Of a stretch of 64,000 nucleotides of DNA, positions 58,975 through 64,000 are shown piece by piece. A program made the translations under genes and the position numbers. The DNA lies in NCBI GenBank assembly GCA_037903475.1, contig JBAJFG010000004.1, positions 248,001 to 312,000 of the forward strand. Direction: 5' to 3'. The notes under the pieces are model-generated. The model was given only the letters and a program-made list of their open reading frames with translations. It was not told the DNA's origin and made no database searches. Numbering within the stretch: the first letter of the stretch is position 1; every line of letters starts with the position of its first letter. The DNA is from Ancylostoma caninum. Lineage: Eukaryota; Nematoda; Chromadorea; Rhabditida; Ancylostomatidae.

Positions 58975-59730
58975 AACTTGAACCCTCTAGCCGTCTGGTA
59001 TGAAGAGTTGAAGACGCACATGTGGCAGGCAATAGAAGTTGGGAAAGGAGAGAAGATTCGGCATATTTTCAACAATTGTCTCAAACACGTACAGAATGTG
59101 CATGTTTGGGCAAAGGCGAGTTTTGTTTCAGATATGCTTCAAAGCGGTCTACCACACTGCTTTCATAGGAGGAAGCAACGGGCCGATACACCAGGTACGA
59201 TCATGGACGGTGTTGTGGGACCGGAATCAGAGACCATCACGGAGGGACTCCTGCGTTTGAGAAGCTGAGGAAGCTGGTGCCCAACAAGACGTTGCGAAAG
59301 GACTTGGCCAAGGCTAGCCCGCGAGGAGGAACCTCTTTATGCGAGTCGAAGAATGCGCTGGATAGGCTTTATTGCCGGAAAGAAGTATACTATTGGGTAC
59401 TACTTGTTTAATTATGGCTTGTAATATGACTCAAATTGTTGGTTTAGCCCTCTCTTCACCTTCAAGCTGTACGCAATGCTGTCTACGATGCGTTTCAACA
59501 CCTTTACTCTTGCGGAGATGGCTGGTGAAAGGAGGGTACAACGAATTGTTGAGGTCCAGCGCAAATACTTCACAAGAATACCTCGGATGGTCTTCAAGTC
59601 TCCGGTCGAACACCTGTGGCGAGATCAGATCACACAAGCTGTTCTGAACGCTCGTCGAGAACAACACGAGGACCTGATAAAGTTGACATCCATCCCTCAG
59701 TTCAGACGAGGACGAAAGTGTGGAAGAGTT
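58975..59730 (+). pseudogene. Second, broken copy of the Kolobok-like transposase (3' half)
   Basis: It matches exons 9-11 of the gene at 47246-50062. Shared sequence includes WYEELKTHMWQAIEVG with FNNCLKHVQNVHVW, then LRKDLAKASPRGGTSLCESK with NALDRLYCRKEV, and FNTFTLAEMAGERRV with FKSPVEHLWRDQI. The position of the likely catalytic glutamate is kept (SLCESK). A one-base frameshift near 59260 breaks exon 10, and exon 9 ends in AAG|GCGAGT where the full copy has GT. Everything upstream of exon 9, including both aspartates, is absent. Confidence 0.82.
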
Positions 59731-60188
59731 TTCAGAAGAATTTTGATTGCTGTATATATCACAACTTCAGATGAATTTTCTTATCAATGTTCGTGTCCAT
59801 TCATCTGTAATGCACAGTAAGGAAGATTCATCTTACCGTTTTGCAGTAGTTCACAGTCAAATCTTCCAATTCTTGCTTTTTGCCTCCTGAAACATTTACC
59901 TTAGCCCAAAGCGTAAGTTTTCATTGATCTTCTCTTCTTTGTACCATTAGCATCACCAGCAAAAATCTTTTTGCGCCAAATTCCCTCGCATCCATTTGTC
60001 GTGATTGTCGCACGACTTCCATTCCCAGGACTCCTTCGACCGACGACGTTTCCTTCCGGTCTGAACGCCAGCAAGCTGGGATGCATTGAGCCGACGTCCT
60101 CTACCGGTTCAAATCCCCTTGCGTGGCCAGCGCGCCCTTCCACCAGCGCGCTCTCATGGGTTACGGTACTTTCCCACGCCGGCAGCAC

Positions 60189-60225
60189 TATATAAAGAGC
60201 CCTCGCGTTCGATCGAGTTCAGTCG
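60189..60225 (+). promoter_or_regulatory. TATA box plus initiator
   Basis: TATATAAAGAG at about 60188-60198 is followed about 25-30 bp later by GTTCAGTCGCAG, a TCAGT-type initiator. The block around it is GC-rich, unlike the flanks. The only ATG just downstream opens a tiny frame, so the transcript is more likely retroelement-derived (an LTR) than a host mRNA. Confidence 0.45.
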
Positions 60226-60299
60226 CAGTCCTCACCGTCACTCTCGTCACTCGCTCCATCGATCGCTCCGCTGCCGCAATGGCCCAGAAGTCCTGCCGA

Positions 60300-61694
60300 C
60301 GAAGATGATGATGCAATCCGCTGTTCGAAGATGTCCACCGCCTCCAGACGACGCCAATCCAAGTCCATGTCGAGCCGCTGAAGATCCTGTAGTGCCGCGC
60401 GTGTCCATCAGGCCGGTTATGACTTAACCCATTCCATCTTGTGGTTATAGCTCTTTTATTGTATTGATGTCATATTTGATGGGGATCATGAAGGTGGCTA
60501 TTTACCTTGTGTTAAGACCTTGGAAAGATATGATAGAGACATTGAATATCTCGGGATGTCCGATTGATGAAACTAGTTGTGTTGTGTTGGGAAAGGACAG
60601 AATCCAGCAATGGTCGGATCGTTTGGATCTTAGAGAAGTCGCAATACGCTAAGTCCGCTAAGCTTGCCCGCGCCCGCTTGCCGCTCGCCTAGGGTAGTAG
60701 GCCTTCACCACTTCGCCCGCCGGCTTGCGAGCCCACTGCTTCAACGCGCCGCGGTACTACCCTCACGTAGCCTTGTGGGTTCAGGTAAAACCCTCTTTTG
60801 TCGTATCCGGTTCGGGTGCTACCACCGACGCCCGGACCGGGTGCGACACCATTCATAACATCACTACTGGAACTGTCCACTCGAATCCTCAAATTTTCCT
60901 CAACCGGGCTGGATCTCAATGGTAAGCGACCGTCACATTCATGATCGACGAGCGGTACAACTCATCTCTGCAAAATTTGGAGGAAATCCGTGTTGTGTGA
61001 ATTTTCTACAGTTTTTCTACCGTAACCCTACAAATATGTGCTACATACTGTCCATCGATTGATGCTTCTCAAAATCAGTCCAACTGTCGCCGTGGCAAAA
61101 GCGGAGAATCTTGAGAAAAACAAAACAAACAAGACATCTCGCCACATCCCCCAATCAGCTGATAACATGCGGCGGCATCGATCATGTCGACACCGCAAAG
61201 AGTGGATCACTCGTCCGATGCCTCTCGTCTGCCCAAAGTTGGAGCTCCTTAAACAGCTCCATTTACTTATTTTTGGCGGAGCGGATTTCATAATAAGATT
61301 GGGGCTCAGCGTACCAAAATAGTCAGAAAAATGTGAAAATCTCTGTGGTGAAAATTTCCGTGGGTGCTGCCTTTCAATAATAAGCCTGACCACTACTTCC
61401 TCAAGCGAGTTTGATGTTAAACAAACAAGAATAAAAGAACATGACTACCTCAAGGTGAGAGTGTGCTTGCTGCTGTACACCAAGAGCGCAAAACTGGATT
61501 TTGGACCAAAGAGCCTACAAAAAAAACTATTTTTTGACCATGAATTTTCTTGTGATCTTTCGCAGGACTATAATTGGGGGATTTTGTATAAATGAAGAAG
61601 CTAGCATCGAATCCATCATCGTTAAGACATAGATTTTGTGAGGAGAATGCTAGAATGTTCTAATACATGATTTCCCAGAGAAGAAGAACAAAAC
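60300..61694. other. GC-rich block and spacer, possible LTR remainder
   Basis: At 60660-60925 the sequence is GC-rich and ends CTGGATCTCA followed after one base by TGGTAAGCGACC, which would suit an LTR end plus primer-binding site. No matching second LTR was seen in the window. Nothing else was recognised. Confidence 0.3.
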
Positions 61695-62161
61695 AATGGT
61701 GGATAGAATAGAAAAAAACCAAGCTACTGCACAAAGCGGCGATGGACATGTTCCAAAGAGATGTCAAAGTCCCAGGAAAACAGCAATAACTTTGAGATCT
61801 GTCGGTAAAGGAGGTCCAATGAGAATCCGAATCGCAACAGCTTAGAAATTCCGCCATCCGAAGGTGAAGCCCAACCTGGTCGATGCGGACGAGCGTATTT
61901 TCGAGCAAAAACAGAAAAGTCGGCAACGAGTTAGACGAAAACATCTTCGTGCCATCAACAATGAGAATTAAAGGTCAGCCAAAGGCATGCGTAGTAAGCA
62001 GTGTTGATTCGCGTGCGTATTCTGGAATTGGAAGCTCGACCGTCTCGGATTCTCCCAATCTAACCACAGAAAGCTTTGAGATTTCGTGCGATGTCGAAAG
62101 CAGTTCGTGCCAACTGGTGGTGAGATCTTCGGTTGCCTTCTTGAAACGTGCTCGGAATTAA
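61695..62161 (+). pseudogene. Coding-like stretch, possible retroelement gag remnant
   Basis: Starting at ATG 61695 the frame reads MVDRIEKNQATAQSGDG..., a basic Arg/Lys-rich region, then a TAG at about 61843. The same frame resumes with KPNLVDADERIFEQKQKS and ends at 61971. From 61883 to 62161 another frame gives a Ser-rich segment. The composition is protein-like but no family is recognised. Position 0.8 kb downstream of the LTR-like block suggests a gag relic. Confidence 0.25.
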
Positions 62162-64000
62162 TTTTCTAACCGGATTTCGGGTGGCTCGCGGATTACAGGA
62201 GATTAGAGAGGGTCGCCGAATCGGAAAATGAGGCGAGCACCGGAGAAGCTGGGCCTCAGGACCGCTAGCACACTGGACCTGATTCAAGGAAAACTCGGTG
62301 ACTGGCTTGACAAGTGACTGCGTATTTAGGCCATTTCAAGCGCTTGAGAGCTCCTACAGCCACCTCGTGCCAGAGGTGTCAATGTCGGCGTTCGTGAGAA
62401 GATGACGGCGAATGACATCGGATACATTTGTTTCGATGCTCCACATGTGTTCAAGGAGCCCAACGAGCTCCTGGCTGGTGAATATCCATTTTCGTGGACC
62501 CAATTTCCTTCCGCTAAAAAGAGTTTCCCGTGTAATTTCATACGATCACGAGCTCTGAGTTCTTTGAAAACAAATTTGGCGGCTTCCGGTTGAGGGACCA
62601 CTCTTGTGACTTGTTATTATAATACCAAATAATTGTTGAAGCGACTAGGATGCTGCAGCTGATGAAAAAATGAGTACTTTGCAATGCTTTGAGAAAGTCA
62701 GAACAGCATGATAAATGTTAATATAAATTTAAATATAAATAGCAAGCTGGAAACTACACATATATTGCTTCAGGCTTCTGGAAACTTTAGTTTGGTTTGA
62801 TAATTCGGGATCGAAGGTCTCAAACACCATCTCAAAGACTTCCATTAGTTTTTACACAGAAAATTTGGAGTTGTTTCGGTAAACACCAGTGCTTCCATGC
62901 GTAGGCCGTAACAGCAGTATTTCTACAACTGGCGACGGACTGGACCAAAAGACTTTTGAATATTCGGGGGTTATATCCAAAACTGCGAAGCAATCTTAGC
63001 CATCAAAGAAGAAACTTTCTCCCACGTTCGGGAAGTGTGAGACAAATGAGCACAGCGAACGACCGCAAAAAGGCCTTCGTTTCTTTGGTCCTACGTCGCC
63101 TTCACTTGTGCCTCGCGCTTTGAACGAGAGTTCAGCGCAGAACACTAATCGCGGTTGCCAACGACCTTACTGGCGGTTAAAAAAATCCGAATGTTCGGAA
63201 AACGCCAGTGTTTTTAGAAGCACTGAAAAAAGCTTCGCATTTCACTGCGATAGTGAAAAGTATTCAGACCTTTTGTTGGAATTCGAGAGGGCCATTCAGC
63301 ATTACCGGTTTAGGATGTTTTTGCCTCTTTCTTCAATGTGCAGCTACTGAAGAAAGTGTCTAATTAGTATAATTAACAAGAAGTGCGCACATTGCGCACT
63401 TCTTCACCCTGAGCCCATTTCCAAGTTGCTAAGTGCGTCAGTCAGTGTCCTCCTCACAGCTCATTCTTAGCTTTCAGTGGAATTCTCACAATCTCAACTG
63501 CCTTCCATGCATTATGCTCGGTCATTTCAGCTGCCCTCCATGTACGATGACCACCCCTAGAAAAATCCAGGCAATAAATTCTCAATAAGGATAACAAGGA
63601 ATCCAAGGCATATTGCTTCGCCGTTGCAAAAACTGAGCGGAGCCGGTGCCGCCGCACATGCGCAAAACTATTTTCGCCTTCTTGTGACAGTTAGGGCGTA
63701 TTGTCTGGATAACTGATGTTTCCGCTGGAGCAGCGCCAGTTTGGCTAGGAACGGCCACAGTTACCAGTATTTACAAACGCTGGAACTGACAGCTGCGCAG
63801 TGCTCGTCGCAGGGCGGAAGAGATGTTGGACGGCAGAAGCTGCGCAGTCCATGGAGGAGCGTTCAGCTTCTCGCAGTCGGAGTTGATCAAACTTCATCGA
63901 AACAACGTATATTAAGCCGCCAACTCACCCTTAGCTGGTCTCGCGCTATTGAACCGTGCGAAAACAAACTTTTACCATTGAGGAGGTACTAGAAATGACA
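62162..64000. other. No supported gene
   Basis: Frames on both strands lack known domains. A hairpin at 63378-63404 is listed separately. Confidence 0.35.
63378..63404. repeat. Perfect 12-bp hairpin with 3-nt loop
   Basis: AAGAAGTGCGCA, loop CAT, then the exact reverse complement. No adjacent gene. Confidence 0.85.

Overview
This window looks like nuclear DNA of a parasitic nematode, most likely a strongylid or hookworm-like species. The evidence is short introns with TTTCAG-type acceptors, a nematode-style split GRASP gene, hookworm-type mariner elements, RTE and CR1 reverse-transcriptase remnants, and very repeat-rich spacers with poly-C runs. The species itself is inferred. No bacterial operons, rRNA genes or CRISPR arrays were seen.

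Layout. Positions 1-44,600 are almost entirely transposon-derived: two mariner elements with broken transposases (546-2111, 9155-10399), a family of hAT-type MITEs beginning CAGTGGCGGACGCAG, a hAT element with exact 8-bp target duplications inside a mariner-like MITE (26196-29015), a Tc1-like MITE inside a hAT MITE (19879-20570), several long inverted-repeat elements of unknown type, RTE and CR1 LINE fragments, and AT-rich or TTCGAA/TTACGAT arrays. I could not defend a host gene in this half.

Positions 44,684-51,090 hold the coding core. First comes the 3' part of a GRASP55/65 (Golgi stacking protein) homologue on the + strand. About 140 bp after its poly(A) signal starts an 11-exon gene, also on +, that I assemble into an uninterrupted 747-codon frame. 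It has a THAP-like C2CH finger, a zinc ribbon and a DDE transposase core with a DxxH motif (Kolobok-like). Converging on it from the - strand is a three-exon gene for a P2X7-ballast-like cysteine-rich protein. Together the last two look like a two-gene DNA transposon, or a domesticated derivative. A frameshifted second copy of the transposase 3' half lies at 58,975-59,820, and a TTAA-flanked foldback element at 53,645-54,107.

The most unusual signal is a block of about 120 bp present twice, at the 3' ends of the last two GRASP introns (46660-46779 and 46949-47061). Both copies hold all hammerhead-ribozyme core boxes, with three matching stems, but in a non-canonical (pseudoknotted) linear order. 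Two flanking hairpins show compensatory changes between the copies.

Positions 51,100-64,000 return to repeats: a CR1 fragment, an inverted-repeat element whose arms carry tRNA-like A and B boxes, a TATA/initiator promoter in a GC-rich LTR-like block, possible exons of an unidentified membrane protein on the - strand, and a coding-like stretch near 61.7-62.2 kb.
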